Program-made: the position numbers and the translations under genes
Part shown: positions 28,093 through 39,887 of the stretch, piece by piece
How positions within the stretch are numbered: position 1 is the first letter of the stretch
How the letters are laid out: each line of letters opens with the position of its first letter
Notes under the pieces: generated by a model
Told to the model about the DNA's origin: nothing
The model's input: the letters and a program-made list of their open reading frames with translations, nothing else
The model's database searches: none
From: Aromatoleum bremense
GTDB taxonomy: Bacteria > Pseudomonadota > Gammaproteobacteria > Burkholderiales > Rhodocyclaceae
Assembly: GCF_017894365.1 (NCBI RefSeq)
Contig: NZ_CP059467.1
Coordinates: forward strand, 1,054,001-1,118,000
Length of the DNA stretch: 64,000 nt
Direction: 5' to 3'

Positions 28093-29382
28093 ATGAAAGT
28101 TCTCGTCATCGGTTCCGGCGGCCGCGAACACGCGCTGGCCTGGAGACTCGCCCAGTCGCCCAAAGTCACACGCGTGCTGGTTGCCCCGGGCAATCCGGGC
28201 ACCGCGCGCGAGCCGCTGCTCGAGAACGTCGCGGTCACTGCGATCCCGGACCTCGTCGAACTCGCGCGCACCGAGCAGGTGCAATTCACCGTCGTCGGCC
28301 CGGAAGCACCGCTTGCGGCCGGCGTCGTCGACGCCTTTCGCGCTGCCGGCCTGCCGATCTTCGGCCCGACGAAAGGCGCGGCGCAGCTCGAAAGCTCGAA
28401 GGACTTCGCCAAGCGCTTCATGGCCCGGCACAACATCCCGACGGCGAAACACGCAACCTTCTCCGACCCGTCCGCGGCGCACGACTATGTCGAGGCCGAA
28501 GGGGCGCCGATCGTCATCAAGGCCGACGGCCTGGCCGCCGGCAAGGGCGTCGTGGTCGCCGCGACGCTTGCCGAAGCCCATGCCGCGATCGACCTGATGC
28601 TGAGCGGCAACCAGAGCGGCGTGCAGTACGACGAAGCCGGCGCGCGGGTCGTCGTCGAGGAGTTCATGGCGGGCGAGGAAGCGAGCTTCATCGTCATGGC
28701 CGACGGCAAGCATGCGCTGGCACTGGCGACGAGCCAGGACCACAAGCGCCTGCGGGACAAGGACGAGGGACCCAACACCGGAGGCATGGGCGCCTATTCG
28801 CCGGCGCCGGTCGTGACGCCCGAAATCCACGCCCGCGTGATGCGCGAGATCATCCTGCCGACTCTTGCCGGCATGAGCGCCGACGGGCTGTCCTATACCG
28901 GCTTCCTGTACGCGGGCCTGATGATCGACGAAGCGGGCCAGCCGCGCGTCGTCGAGTTCAACTGCCGCATGGGCGACCCGGAAACCCAGCCGATCATGAT
29001 GCGCCTGAAGACCGACCTGTCCGACCTCGTCGAAGCGGCGATCGGCGGACGGCTCGACCAGGTCGAAGCCGAATGGGACCGCCGCGTCGCGCTCGGCGTC
29101 GTGCTCGCCGCCGAAGGCTATCCCGAGGCGCCTCGCAAGGGCGACGTGGTGTCCGGATTCCCGACCACCGAGAGCGAGGACGTGCACGTCTTCCACGCGG
29201 GCACCGCGGAGCTGGACGGGCGGGTCGTGACCGCCGGAGGCCGCGTGCTGTGCGTCACCGCGCTCGGCGACAACATCCGCAGCGCGCAGAAGCGCGCCTA
29301 CGAAATCGCCGACGGGATCATCTTCGAAGGACGCCAGTACCGCCGCGACATCGGCCACCGCGCCATTGCGCGCAAAGGCTGA
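28093..29382 (+). CDS. purD: Phosphoribosylamine-glycine ligase
   Basis: The 429-residue ATP-grasp enzyme makes glycinamide ribonucleotide in purine synthesis. It starts MKVLVIGSGGREHALAW and has IKADGLAAGKGVVVA, the ATP-grasp lid, and EFNCRMGDPETQPIMMRL, which binds metal. It lies 19 bases after purH, and hemF begins 3 bases after its stop, so the three genes are likely co-transcribed. Confidence 0.97.
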   Translation: MKVLVIGSGGREHALAWRLAQSPKVTRVLVAPGNPGTAREPLLENVAVTAIPDLVELARTEQVQFTVVGPEAPLAAGVVDAFRAAGLPIFGPTKGAAQLESSKDFAKRFMARHNIPTAKHATFSDPSAAHDYVEAEGAPIVIKADGLAAGKGVVVAATLAEAHAAIDLMLSGNQSGVQYDEAGARVVVEEFMAGEEASFIVMADGKHALALATSQDHKRLRDKDEGPNTGGMGAYSPAPVVTPEIHARVMREIILPTLAGMSADGLSYTGFLYAGLMIDEAGQPRVVEFNCRMGDPETQPIMMRLKTDLSDLVEAAIGGRLDQVEAEWDRRVALGVVLAAEGYPEAPRKGDVVSGFPTTESEDVHVFHAGTAELDGRVVTAGGRVLCVTALGDNIRSAQKRAYEIADGIIFEGRQYRRDIGHRAIARKG

Positions 29383-29385
29383 ACG

Positions 29386-30324
29386 ATGGGCGCGCCCGAT
29401 TCGCGCATTGTCAGGCAGCACCTGCTCGACCTGCAAAGCCGCCTCGTCGCTGCGCTCGAACGATTCGACGGCAGCAGCTTCCGCGAGGATGCGTGGCAGC
29501 GCCCGGCGGGCGGCGGAGGCATCACGCGCGTCATCGAGGAAGGCCGTTTCTTCGAACGGGGCGGGGTCAATTTCTCGCATGTGATCGGCGGCGCGATGCC
29601 CGCCTCGGCGATCGCGCACCGCCCCGATCTCGCGGGCCGCGCGTTCGAGGCGATGGGCGTATCGCTCGTGCTGCATCCGCGCAACCCGTACTGTCCGACG
29701 GTGCACATGAACGTGCGCTTCTTCATCGCCTCGCACCCGGAGACGGCCGTTCCGCCGCCTGTCGCGGCGCCGGTCTGGTGGTTCGGCGGGGGCATGGACC
29801 TGACGCCCTATTACCCGTACGAGGAAGACGTGCGGGATTTCCACCGCACCTGCCGGGCGGCGGTGCTGCCATGGGGCGGGGAGCCGGAATACCGCCGCCT
29901 CAAGGAATGGTGCGACCGGTACTTCTTCCTGAAACACCGCAACGAACCACGCGGTGTCGGGGGCCTGTTCTTCGACGATCTCGGCGCCGACGGCGAGACG
30001 GACTTCGACACCGCATTCGGGCTCGCGCGCAGCGTCGGCGACGCGTTCCTCGACGCCTATATGCCGATCGTCGAGCGACGGCGCGACGTCGCATATGGCG
30101 AACGCGAACGCGATTTCCAGGCCTACCGCCGCGGCCGCTACGTCGAATTCAACCTGGTGTTCGACCGCGGCACGCTGTTCGGCCTGCAGTCGGGCGGACG
30201 CACCGAGTCGATCCTGATGTCGCTGCCGCCGGTCGTCAAATGGCGCTACGACTGGCAGCCGGAGCCGGGCAGCGCCGAGGCGCGTCTATATGACGAGTTT
30301 CTCGCCCCGCGCGACTGGTGCTGA
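29386..30324 (+). CDS. hemF: Oxygen-dependent coproporphyrinogen III oxidase
   Basis: The 312-residue enzyme converts coproporphyrinogen III to protoporphyrinogen IX using oxygen. Family signatures are [21 protein letters not shown] with a conserved His, [13 protein letters not shown], and [28 protein letters not shown] in the C-terminal part. Length agrees with E. coli HemF (299). It is joined to purD with a 3-base gap. Confidence 0.96.
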   Translation: MGAPDSRIVRQHLLDLQSRLVAALERFDGSSFREDAWQRPAGGGGITRVIEEGRFFERGGVNFSHVIGGAMPASAIAHRPDLAGRAFEAMGVSLVLHPRNPYCPTVHMNVRFFIASHPETAVPPPVAAPVWWFGGGMDLTPYYPYEEDVRDFHRTCRAAVLPWGGEPEYRRLKEWCDRYFFLKHRNEPRGVGGLFFDDLGADGETDFDTAFGLARSVGDAFLDAYMPIVERRRDVAYGERERDFQAYRRGRYVEFNLVFDRGTLFGLQSGGRTESILMSLPPVVKWRYDWQPEPGSAEARLYDEFLAPRDWC

Positions 30325-30349
30325 CTGCCGCGCGGGGGAACGAGGCAGG

Positions 30350-31525
30350 TCAGGCAGCCGAGTGTTCGGCCGCCGCGCGATAGTGAGCGTGCGCCTCCTC
30401 GGCCCGTTCGAGACGCTCGAACAGATGCGCGAGCGCAAGGTGCGTTTCGATTGTCGGCGCGAGGTTCAGCGACGCCTCGAGGTAACTCTGCGCCTTGCCC
30501 CACAGCTGTGCCGCCAGGCATAGCCGGCCGAGCGCATACAGCAGGTCTGCATCCTTCGGGTGCTTGCGCAGCCACCCTTCGGCACGCGCGAGGCAGCCGG
30601 CCGCATCGCCGTTCGCGCACTGGGCGTACAGCCGCGCCAATCCCCCGTCCCACTCGGTGTCGAGCATGCGTTCCATGGTCTTGCGCACCAGCGCTCCCTG
30701 TCCCGCTGCGGCAAGATAGGGAACGGCTTCCTCGACCATGCGCCGGTCACCCAGTTCGGCAGCCGGAATACTGCGCCAGTACGCCGCGAGCGCCTCGCCG
30801 TCGCGGGCCAGTTCGCGTATTCGTTCGACGTGCGCGCGGCGCACCACCGGTTGTGCCTGCTCGTCCGTCAGGGCCTTGTGCTTGCGCAACTGCCGCGCGA
30901 GGCGCAGGACCTCTTCCCATTGCTCCAGCGCCGAAGCCACTTTCAGTGACAGACGCAGCGCGGCGATGTGCCGATGCCCGGACAGGCGCAGATTTTCGAG
31001 CCGTTCGGCAGCTTCTTCGAAGCGCCGCCCTTCGATCGCGAGTTCGGCTTCGGTCATCAGGCGCGCAACACGGGCTTCTTCTTCCTGCTCGGCGGCCCGC
31101 CCGATCCAGATCCGGTAGCGGGTGTCATCGTGCATGCCGTGCGCCGCACGCGCCGCGACGAGCGCCGCCATCGAGCGGCTTTCCCCGGCGTCGAAAGCGT
31201 TACCGGAGAGCTTCAGCGCCTGCGCGAAGCGGCCTTCGAACAGGGCACGCAAGCCGTCGCGCAGCGCTCGGCCGGCCTTGTCCTTGCGCCGGCGCTCGCG
31301 AAACACGCCGACCCGGCCCGGCAGCGCGATCGTTTTCCCGACCAGCCGGAGCGCCACGTAGCCGGTGAAAAACGCCACCAGCAGCGCGACGATGAGGAGA
31401 TTCAGTGACAGCTGGGCGCGCCACGGCGGCAGCACGACGAGCACGTAGCCGGTGTTGAGGCTCGCGAGCATCGCCACCCCGGCAGCGAGAGCGAATAAGG
31501 CGATGAGCCAGAGCAGGGCACGCAT
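30350..31525 (-). CDS. hemY: HemY-type tetratricopeptide membrane protein
   Basis: The 391-residue protein of the proteobacterial HemY family (not the protoporphyrinogen oxidase of Bacillus) has two N-terminal transmembrane helices (about residues 5-25 and 40-62). A long TPR-like helical region follows, facing the cytoplasm or periplasm. It is found next to hemC-hemD-hemX in many proteobacteria. Its biochemical role in haem synthesis is unproven. Confidence 0.9.
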   Translation of the reverse strand: MRALLWLIALFALAAGVAMLASLNTGYVLVVLPPWRAQLSLNLLIVALLVAFFTGYVALRLVGKTIALPGRVGVFRERRRKDKAGRALRDGLRALFEGRFAQALKLSGNAFDAGESRSMAALVAARAAHGMHDDTRYRIWIGRAAEQEEEARVARLMTEAELAIEGRRFEEAAERLENLRLSGHRHIAALRLSLKVASALEQWEEVLRLARQLRKHKALTDEQAQPVVRRAHVERIRELARDGEALAAYWRSIPAAELGDRRMVEEAVPYLAAAGQGALVRKTMERMLDTEWDGGLARLYAQCANGDAAGCLARAEGWLRKHPKDADLLYALGRLCLAAQLWGKAQSYLEASLNLAPTIETHLALAHLFERLERAEEAHAHYRAAAEHSAA

Positions 31526-31537
31526 CCCCGGGCCTCC

Positions 31538-32779
31538 TCAACGCTCGCCGGCAGCCGGCGGCTGCACGGGCGCAGGCGGGGCAGGCGGCGACTGGACCGC
31601 GGGAGCGGAAGCTGCACCGCCGGGCGCCGGTGTGCCGTTGAGCGGCCGCTGGCCTTCGGCGGAGCGTGCCTGCAGCATCCGCAGTGCGGCGATGCTTTCG
31701 GTCGGCGTCGGCTGCTCAACCTTGACCGGCAATGCCTGCAACGCCGCGAGTTCGGCGAGCGTTTCCTGGACGGCCTGGTCGCGCTGGTCAAAAAAGCGTT
31801 CGATCCAGCCGCGCGCCTGCGCGAGGTCGGCGGCGAAAGTCCGGCCGTCGCGCGCGAGCAGCGCGAGCCGCGCGGTCAGCAGGCGGATCTTGAGATTCTC
31901 GCGCAGGTAGGTGCTTTGCGCCGGCGCCAGCAGCACGGGCTCCGACTGGTCGAGACGCTCGATTCGCACCAGCGTCAGCATTTCGCGCCAGATGTCGCGC
32001 GCCAGTCCGGTGATGAAATCGATCACCGAAGGGTCGGTCGAAGCGCGCTCCGGCCCGCTCGCCCCCTCATTGCCAGCGGCAGCGGGATCGGGATCGTCGA
32101 GTTGCCCGGCGAAAGCCAGCGGCAGCGTGTCGACACGCTCGAGCAGCGTCTCCAGGCGCAGCGCGATGCCCGGCACGTCCACCTGCGGCGCGGCCTGGAG
32201 CCGCTCGATGTCACGCACCAGCGCGCGGCGCAAGGCCTGGAACTGGCCGCGGTCCTGCGCCGCGAGCCGCGCTTCGGCCCCCTGCAACGCGATCAGCGCG
32301 GCTTCGTGGTTGCCGGCCAGCTGCAGTTGCTGCGCGGCGATGCCGATCGCCTGCTCCGCCTCGGCGATGACGCGGTCGTCGCGTGTGCGCGAAAACTCCT
32401 GGTAGAGATTCTCGAGCGCGGCAGCCTGCCCTTCGGTCGCCGCGACGTGCGCCTCGAGCGCGCCGATCTTGCCCTGCAGCGACGCGATCGACTCCTGCTG
32501 CTGGCGCGCCGATCCCCGCGCTTCGGCGAGCGCGGAATCGCTTGCCGCCAGGCGCTGGGCGACTTCCTCGCGAATCTCGATGGCGCCAGAGCGCAGCTCG
32601 TATACTTGCCAGGCGGCGAGCCCGGCGGCGGCGAGCGCGACCAGCGCCACGGCAGTCGCGACCCCGCCGCCACGCTTCGAGGAGGAAGCCGCCGGAGTGG
32701 AGGACGAGGTGGATGGCGCCGATCCGGATGGAGTATCGGAACGCGGAGGCTGGGAAAGCGCTGGGATTTCTTCTTTCAT
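31538..32779 (-). CDS. hemX: HemX family membrane protein
   Basis: The 413-residue protein has a Ser/Pro-rich cytoplasmic N-terminus (about residues 1-38), one transmembrane helix (VATAVALVALAAAGLAAWQV), a coiled coil (about 65-150) and a helical C-terminal domain. It belongs to the HemX family, sometimes misnamed uroporphyrinogen-III C-methyltransferase; no SAM-binding methylase motifs are present. The C-terminus ends in a Pro/Ala-rich tail. It lies between hemD and hemY. Confidence 0.88.
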   Translation of the reverse strand: MKEEIPALSQPPRSDTPSGSAPSTSSSTPAASSSKRGGGVATAVALVALAAAGLAAWQVYELRSGAIEIREEVAQRLAASDSALAEARGSARQQQESIASLQGKIGALEAHVAATEGQAAALENLYQEFSRTRDDRVIAEAEQAIGIAAQQLQLAGNHEAALIALQGAEARLAAQDRGQFQALRRALVRDIERLQAAPQVDVPGIALRLETLLERVDTLPLAFAGQLDDPDPAAAGNEGASGPERASTDPSVIDFITGLARDIWREMLTLVRIERLDQSEPVLLAPAQSTYLRENLKIRLLTARLALLARDGRTFAADLAQARGWIERFFDQRDQAVQETLAELAALQALPVKVEQPTPTESIAALRMLQARSAEGQRPLNGTPAPGGAASAPAVQSPPAPPAPVQPPAAGER

Positions 32780-32801
32780 GCCGAGAGTTTAACCGAGGTC
32801 G

Positions 32802-33578
32802 CTAGAAATGAGATTCGAGTGCGCGAATGAGCCCTTCGTCGCCGGGGCCGGTTTCGACGACACGCACGAAGCCGGCCGCGCGCGCGTGCGCCGCAATTCT
32901 CGAGTGCGGCGCGAAGATCGGCACCGGGCACAGCAGGCGCAGGCCCTCGACGCCGACGATGGCGACGAGCTTCGCGACGCCTTCGCTGCTGGTGAGCGTG
33001 ATCGCGTCGAGTGCGCCGCGCCGCGCGAGGTCGAGCAGCGGGGCCGGGTCCTGGTCGGGCTGGAAGCGGCGATAGCAGCTCACGTATTCGACATCGGCGC
33101 CGTGCTCGCGCAAGGTTTCGCCGAGCAGGTCGCGACCGCCGTCGCCGCGAAAGATCACGATCCGCCGGCCGCGCACCGCTTCGGGCCGGAATTCCGGAAG
33201 GGCGAGCACGGACTCGCTGTCGAAACCGCTCGCCGGCGCGACGACGGAGCGAAAACCGAACGCCGCGAGCGCCCGCTCGCTCCCCTTGCCGACAGTCGCC
33301 ACCACTACTCGCTGCGGCCAGGCGCGCCGCGCGAGGATCGGCGTGAGCGCGTGCTGCACGGCGTTCGGGCTGACGAAAAACGCGAGATCGAACTGATCGA
33401 GCCGGGTGGCGATGTCGCCGAGTCGTGCGCCGTCGACGGCGCCGATCGCGAGCACCGGAAAGCGCACCGGAATGCCGCCGCGTGCAGCGATCGCCTCGCA
33501 CAGGCTGTCGGCCTGCCCCGCCGGGCGAGTGACTGCGACGTGACGTCCGCAGAGCGTGTTGCGCGTCATCGGCGTCAT
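32802..33578 (-). CDS. hemD: Uroporphyrinogen-III synthase
   Basis: The 258-residue enzyme closes and rearranges hydroxymethylbilane to uroporphyrinogen III. It has two Rossmann-like HemD domains, with VAVTRPAGQADSL at the start and FVSPNAVQHAL, VATVGKGSERAL and ITLTSSEGV further on. The start MTPMTRNTLCGR lies 28 bases after the hemC stop; a second in-frame ATG follows 9 bases later. The frame is open upstream only as a hemC shadow. Confidence 0.93.
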   Translation of the reverse strand: MTPMTRNTLCGRHVAVTRPAGQADSLCEAIAARGGIPVRFPVLAIGAVDGARLGDIATRLDQFDLAFFVSPNAVQHALTPILARRAWPQRVVVATVGKGSERALAAFGFRSVVAPASGFDSESVLALPEFRPEAVRGRRIVIFRGDGGRDLLGETLREHGADVEYVSCYRRFQPDQDPAPLLDLARRGALDAITLTSSEGVAKLVAIVGVEGLRLLCPVPIFAPHSRIAAHARAAGFVRVVETGPGDEGLIRALESHF

Positions 33579-33606
33579 CGACAAGGCCGTACCGTCCGGA
33601 CCGGGC

Positions 33607-34551
33607 TCACCCCAGCCGCGCGAGGATGTCTTCGGCCCCTTGCGCGCGCAAGTCGCCGGCCAGTGCCAGTCCGAGCCCTTCGGCATCGGCGGCATCGCCT
33701 TCGCGTTCGGCGCGGACCATGCGGCTGCCATCGGGCAGCGCGACGAAGCCGCGCAGCCACAGCCGCCCGGCGCGGATCTCGGCGTAGGCGCCGAGCGGCA
33801 CTTCGCAGCTGCCCGCGAGCGCGCGCGCGACGGCACGCTCGGCGCGCACGCACGCCGAAGTGTCGGCATCGTTCAACGGCGCGAGCCAGGCCGCGATGTC
33901 GGTGCGCTTCGCCAGGCATTCGATGCCGAGCGCGCCCTGCCCGGCCGCCGGCAGCGACACCTCGGACGGCAGTTCGGCACGGATGCGGTCGGCAAGCCCT
34001 AAGCGCCGCAGTCCGGCGGCGGCGAGAATGATCGCGTCGTACTGCCCCTCGTCGAGCTTGCGCAGGCGCGTGTCGAGGTTGCCGCGCAGGCTCGTGACCG
34101 CCAGGAAAGGAAACTGCGCATGCAGCTGCGATTCGCGGCGCATCGACGAGGTGCCGACGACCGTGCCCGGCGGCATGTCGGCGAGGCTCGCGTAGCGCGG
34201 CGACACAAACGCGTCGAGCGGCACTTCGCGCGCCGAGATGCACGGCAGCGCGAACGGTTCGGTCAGCTGCATCGGCACGTCCTTCATCGAATGCACCGCG
34301 ATGTCGGCGCGCTCCTCGAGCAGCGCGGCTTCGAGTTCCTTGACGAACAGCCCCTTGCCGCCGACCTTCGCGAGCGGACGGTCGAGGATCTGGTCGCCGC
34401 GCGTGGTCATGCCGAGCAGCTCGACGCGACAGCCCGGGTAGAGCGCCTCGAGCCGGGCCTTGACGTGTTCGGCCTGCCACAGTGCGAGACGGCTTTCGCG
34501 AGTGGCGATTACGAGGCGTTCGGGGGCGGGAAAGTCAGGGGTAGCGCTCAC
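33607..34551 (-). CDS. hemC: Porphobilinogen deaminase (hydroxymethylbilane synthase)
   Basis: The 314-residue enzyme joins four porphobilinogens. It carries [19 protein letters not shown] at the N-terminus and [17 protein letters not shown] conserved Cys in [17 protein letters not shown] holds the dipyrromethane cofactor. The GTG at 34551 ([13 protein letters not shown]) gives the usual length; an ATG at 34620 would add 23 residues. The frame stays open to 36159 opposite ppc, but that extension has no family match and is rejected. hemC, hemD, hemX and hemY form one leftward operon. Confidence 0.93.
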   Translation of the reverse strand: MSATPDFPAPERLVIATRESRLALWQAEHVKARLEALYPGCRVELLGMTTRGDQILDRPLAKVGGKGLFVKELEAALLEERADIAVHSMKDVPMQLTEPFALPCISAREVPLDAFVSPRYASLADMPPGTVVGTSSMRRESQLHAQFPFLAVTSLRGNLDTRLRKLDEGQYDAIILAAAGLRRLGLADRIRAELPSEVSLPAAGQGALGIECLAKRTDIAAWLAPLNDADTSACVRAERAVARALAGSCEVPLGAYAEIRAGRLWLRGFVALPDGSRMVRAEREGDAADAEGLGLALAGDLRAQGAEDILARLG

Positions 34552-34773
34552 GGTGGGCAGACTCGTCACGGAGGAATGGATCGGTGCCGCTCGCAGCAAA
34601 GGGTTGCCGCAATGCAACATCAGGGTTGGCGCCAATGGCGCACGGGCTGGGCGGCATTCTAGCATGGGTGCAAATTGCGCCTTTCGTGCCCGGCGGGCGC
34701 AAGTCCCCATCACGTCAGCCGGCGAGCCAACCGGCCGCTCCCACAACGTAGCCACCCACACCCGGAACAGACC

Positions 34774-37524
34774 ATGACTGAAGACAAGGACGCCCCGCTG
34801 CGCGAAGACATCCGGCTGCTCGGCCGCGTGCTGGGCGACACCGTGCGCGACCAGCACGGCGAAGCGGCATTCGCCCTCATCGAGCGCATCCGCCAGACTT
34901 CGGTGCGCTTCCGCCGCGACGATGACAACGCGGCACGGCGCGAACTCGAAGGCATCCTCGACGCGCTGTCGCGCGAACAGACGATCGAAGTCGTGCGCGC
35001 GTTCAGCTATTTCTCGCACCTGTCGAACATCGCCGAGGACCAGCATCACATCCGCCGCAGCCGCGCGCACCTGATCGCCGGCTCGGCGCCGCGCGCAGGC
35101 AGCGTCGCGCACGCGCTCGTGCGCGCACTGGCGAGCGGCTTGCCGCCGGCCCGGCTCGCGGCGTTCTTCGACACCGCGCTGATCTCGCCGGTGCTGACTG
35201 CGCATCCGACCGAAGTCCAGCGCAAGAGCATCCTCAACTGCGAGACCGATATCGCACATCTCCTCGACGCGCGCGATCGCATGACGCTGACGCCGGAGGA
35301 GCGCCAGGAAAGCGACGAGGCGCTGCGCCGGACGGTGCTGACGCTGTGGCAGACGCGCATGCTGCGCCCGGCGAAGCTGTCGGTCGTCGATGAAGTCACG
35401 AACGGCCTGTCGTACTTCGACGCGACTTTCCTGCGCGAGCTGCCGCGCCTCTATACGAACCTCGAAGACCAGCTCGCGAGCCGCGATCCGGCGCTCGCCG
35501 GACTCGAACTGCCGGCGTTCCTGCAGGTCGGCAGCTGGATCGGCGGTGATCGCGACGGCAATCCTTTCGTCACCGCCGACGTGCTCGAACGCGCGCTCGC
35601 GATGCAGGCGGGGGCCGCGCTCGGCTTCTATCTCGACGAACTGCACGCGCTCGGCGCGCGCCTGTCGCTCGCGCTCGGGCTGGTCACCGCATCCGATGCG
35701 CTGCTCGCGCTGGCCGCCCGCTCGCCCGACCATTCTCCCCACCGCAACGACGAACCCTACCGCCGCGCGATCTCCGGCATCTATGCGCGGCTCGCGGCGA
35801 CGCACCACGCGCTGCTCGGCACCGAACCGCCGCGCCATCCGGTAGCAATGGCCGAGCCGTATGCCACCGCCGCCGAACTCTGCGACGATCTCGATGTCAT
35901 TCACCGCTCGCTCGTCGCGAACGGCTCGGCGGCGCTCGCGCGCGGGCGGCTGCGCCGGCTGCGCCGGGCCGTGCGCGTGTTCGGCTTTCACCTTTCGCCG
36001 ATCGACCTGCGCCAGAATTCCGAGGTGCATGAGCGCGTCGTCGCCGAACTCCTTGCGACCGCCAGAACCGGTACCGACTACGCGACGCTCGACGAGGCGG
36101 CGCGCGTCGAACTGCTGATCGAGGAACTCGCGACACCGCGTCCGCTCGCATCGCCTCACGTGCGCTATTCAGACGAGACCGAAGGCGAACTCGCGATCTT
36201 CCGCACTGCGCGCGCGGCTCACCGGCGCTACGGGGGGCCGGCGATCCCGAACTGCATCATCTCGAAGACCGGCGACGTCTCCGATCTGCTTGAACTCGCG
36301 CTGCTGCTGAAGGAGGCGGGCCTGCTGAGGCCGCACGAACAGGCGCTGGACGTCAATATCGTCCCGCTGTTCGAGACGATCGACGATCTCGCGAACGCGC
36401 CGTCGGTGATGGACCGCCTGTTCGCGCTGCCCGGATACATGAACCTGCTCGCTGCCTCCCGCGACCGCACCCAGGAAGTCATGCTCGGCTATTCCGACAG
36501 CAACAAGGACGGCGGCTTCCTGACGTCGGGCTGGGCGCTCTACAAGGCCGAGATCGGCCTGATCGAGGTGTTCGCGCGGCACGGCATCCGTCTGCGCCTG
36601 TTCCACGGCCGGGGCGGTTCGGTCGGACGGGGCGGCGGCCCGAGCTACGAGGCGATCCTCGCGCAACCCGGCGGCGCGGTGCAGGGGCAGATCCGGCTCA
36701 CCGAGCAGGGCGAAGTGATCGCGGCGAAATATGGCAACCCGGAAGTCGGCCGGCGCAACCTCGAAGTCATCGTCGCCGCGACGCTCGAAGCGAGCCTGCT
36801 CGCCGATCGCGCTCCGGCGCCGCGCGCCGAGTTCCTCGACACGATGCAGGCGCTCTCGGATGTCGCGTTCGCTGCGTACCGCGAATTGGTCTACGACACC
36901 GAAGGGTTCGAACGCTATTTCTGGGAATCGACCGTAATCTCGGAGATCGCCGAGCTGAACATCGGCTCGCGGCCCGCGTCGCGCAAGAAAGGCACGCGCA
37001 TCGAGGATCTGCGCGCGATCCCCTGGGTGTTCAGCTGGTCGCAGTGCCGCCTGATGCTGCCGGGCTGGTTCGGCTTCGGCAGCGCCGTCAAAACCTGGCT
37101 CGCGGCCCACACTGACGACGGCATCGCCCGCCTGCAGGCGATGCATCGGGAATGGTCGTTCTTCGCCGCGCTGCTGTCGAACATGGACATGGTGCTGGCG
37201 AAGACCGACCTGGCGATCGCGTCGCGCTACGCCGGGCTCGTCAAAGACGTGAGCTTGCGCGACGCGATCTTCGGCCGCATCCGCACCGAATGGCACGACA
37301 CTGTCGAGGCGCTGCTCGCGATCACCGGCCAGCGCGAGCTCCTCGACGGCAACCCGCTGCTCAAGCGCTCGATCCGCAACCGCTTCCCCTACCTCGATCC
37401 GCTCAACCACGTACAGGTCGAGTTGCTGCGCCGCCATCGCGAGACGCATGACGACGCGCGCATCCGGCTCGGGATCCATATCTCGATCAACGGCATCGCG
37501 GCTGGTTTGCGCAACAGCGGCTGA
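34774..37524 (+). CDS. ppc: Phosphoenolpyruvate carboxylase
   Basis: The 916-residue enzyme carboxylates PEP to oxaloacetate to refill the TCA cycle. It has [14 protein letters not shown] (catalytic His) at about residue 145, [11 protein letters not shown] and [14 protein letters not shown], and ends in the family's QxTxNGIAxGxRNxG form ([13 protein letters not shown]). The ATG at 34774 starts [17 protein letters not shown], as in relatives. It is divergent from hemC. Confidence 0.97.
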   Translation: MTEDKDAPLREDIRLLGRVLGDTVRDQHGEAAFALIERIRQTSVRFRRDDDNAARRELEGILDALSREQTIEVVRAFSYFSHLSNIAEDQHHIRRSRAHLIAGSAPRAGSVAHALVRALASGLPPARLAAFFDTALISPVLTAHPTEVQRKSILNCETDIAHLLDARDRMTLTPEERQESDEALRRTVLTLWQTRMLRPAKLSVVDEVTNGLSYFDATFLRELPRLYTNLEDQLASRDPALAGLELPAFLQVGSWIGGDRDGNPFVTADVLERALAMQAGAALGFYLDELHALGARLSLALGLVTASDALLALAARSPDHSPHRNDEPYRRAISGIYARLAATHHALLGTEPPRHPVAMAEPYATAAELCDDLDVIHRSLVANGSAALARGRLRRLRRAVRVFGFHLSPIDLRQNSEVHERVVAELLATARTGTDYATLDEAARVELLIEELATPRPLASPHVRYSDETEGELAIFRTARAAHRRYGGPAIPNCIISKTGDVSDLLELALLLKEAGLLRPHEQALDVNIVPLFETIDDLANAPSVMDRLFALPGYMNLLAASRDRTQEVMLGYSDSNKDGGFLTSGWALYKAEIGLIEVFARHGIRLRLFHGRGGSVGRGGGPSYEAILAQPGGAVQGQIRLTEQGEVIAAKYGNPEVGRRNLEVIVAATLEASLLADRAPAPRAEFLDTMQALSDVAFAAYRELVYDTEGFERYFWESTVISEIAELNIGSRPASRKKGTRIEDLRAIPWVFSWSQCRLMLPGWFGFGSAVKTWLAAHTDDGIARLQAMHREWSFFAALLSNMDMVLAKTDLAIASRYAGLVKDVSLRDAIFGRIRTEWHDTVEALLAITGQRELLDGNPLLKRSIRNRFPYLDPLNHVQVELLRRHRETHDDARIRLGIHISINGIAAGLRNSG

Positions 37525-37549
37525 GGAAGCGGGCGCGTCGGAGCGAGAG

Positions 37550-38311
37550 TCAGAGTCCGAGCGCGTGCCGGACCGCCGGCCACTGGCGCCGGCTGATCGG
37601 CAGGCGTTCGGCGAGGCCGGCGAGCACGACGTCCCAGTGCGGCTCGCCCTCGTCCTCGCCCGCGCGTTCGACGCCCGTCACGGCGCTGCGCGAGACGAGA
37701 CAGTTGCGGTGGATGCGGACAAAGCGATCGCGGAACTCCTGTTCGAGTTGGACGAGCGACTCGTCGAGCAGGAACTCGCGCCCCGCGGTGCGCGCAGTGA
37801 CATACTTGAGTTCGGCGCGCAGGAACAGCACGTCGGCGACCGGCACCAGCACAATGCGCCCGCGCTCATTGACGCTGAAATGGCGCCTTGCGCCGCGCGA
37901 AAGGCCGGCCAGCAGCGCGTCGGCAGCGGGCGAACGCCGGCGTGCGCGCGCGAGCGCTTCGGCAAGCCGCGCCGCGCGGACCGGCTTCAGCAGGTAATCG
38001 GTCGCCGCCAGGTCGAACGCCTGCACCGCGTATTCGTCGTATGCCGTCGTGAAGATCACCGCAGGCGGGCACTCGAGGCGACTGAGGTGGCGCGCGAGTT
38101 CCACCCCGTCCATGACCGGCATGCGGATGTCGGCGAGCACGACGTCGGTCGCCAGGTCTTCGATCAGGCGCAACGCTTCGAGCCCGTTCGCCGCCACGCC
38201 GACGACGCGCGTCGGCTGCGTGTCCGCGATGTCGTCGAGCAGGTCCTTGAGGCGTGCGCGGGCAGGCTCCTCGTCGTCAACGATGACGACTCGCAGAGCA
38301 GCGTCGGTCAT
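37550..38311 (-). CDS. algR: AlgR-like LytTR response regulator
   Basis: The 253-residue regulator has an N-terminal receiver domain ([18 protein letters not shown], phospho-Asp in [13 protein letters not shown]) and a C-terminal LytTR DNA-binding domain (about residues 140-250, with [15 protein letters not shown]). AlgR relatives control pili, exopolysaccharide and virulence factors, and in Pseudomonas the fimU-pilVWXY1Y2E minor-pilin operon. That role here is inference. No partner kinase gene (algZ/fimS) lies beside it. The start at 38311 is chosen over the upstream frame extension. Confidence 0.85.
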   Translation of the reverse strand: MTDAALRVVIVDDEEPARARLKDLLDDIADTQPTRVVGVAANGLEALRLIEDLATDVVLADIRMPVMDGVELARHLSRLECPPAVIFTTAYDEYAVQAFDLAATDYLLKPVRAARLAEALARARRRSPAADALLAGLSRGARRHFSVNERGRIVLVPVADVLFLRAELKYVTARTAGREFLLDESLVQLEQEFRDRFVRIHRNCLVSRSAVTGVERAGEDEGEPHWDVVLAGLAERLPISRRQWPAVRHALGL

Positions 38312-38389
38312 GCAGGAATTCTCCGTTGTGGCGACGCCGGGAAAGCCCGCGTCGCAAGCGCCCGGCGGAAGCCGGCGAAGCTTTTGCTT

Positions 38390-38395
38390 TATACT
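38390..38395 (+). promoter_or_regulatory. -10-like element upstream of argH
   Basis: TATACT occurs 95 bases before the argH start in an AT-rich patch (TTTTGCTTTATACTTTT) of the 178-base divergent gap. No convincing -35 is seen. Confidence 0.35.
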
Positions 38396-38489
38396 TTTCA
38401 CCCCTTATAGGCGACGGACGCGACGGACGAAACCTGCGCCGCCGCGGCATCGAACGATCTTTCCGGTCGGTTTTCCTTCCACGGACATT

Positions 38490-39887
<1,398 letters not shown>

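Noticed and set aside
31538..32779. HemX as a true uroporphyrinogen-III C-methyltransferase
   Set aside because: No SAM-methylase signatures (GAGPGD or similar) are present. The protein is a single-pass coiled-coil protein, so the enzyme name should not be used.
34621..36159. Long open frame on the minus strand opposite ppc, continuous with hemC
   Set aside because: It is a high-GC antisense shadow of ppc. The predicted residues are Arg/Glu/Val/Ala-rich and resemble no family, and hemC has a good start at 34551.
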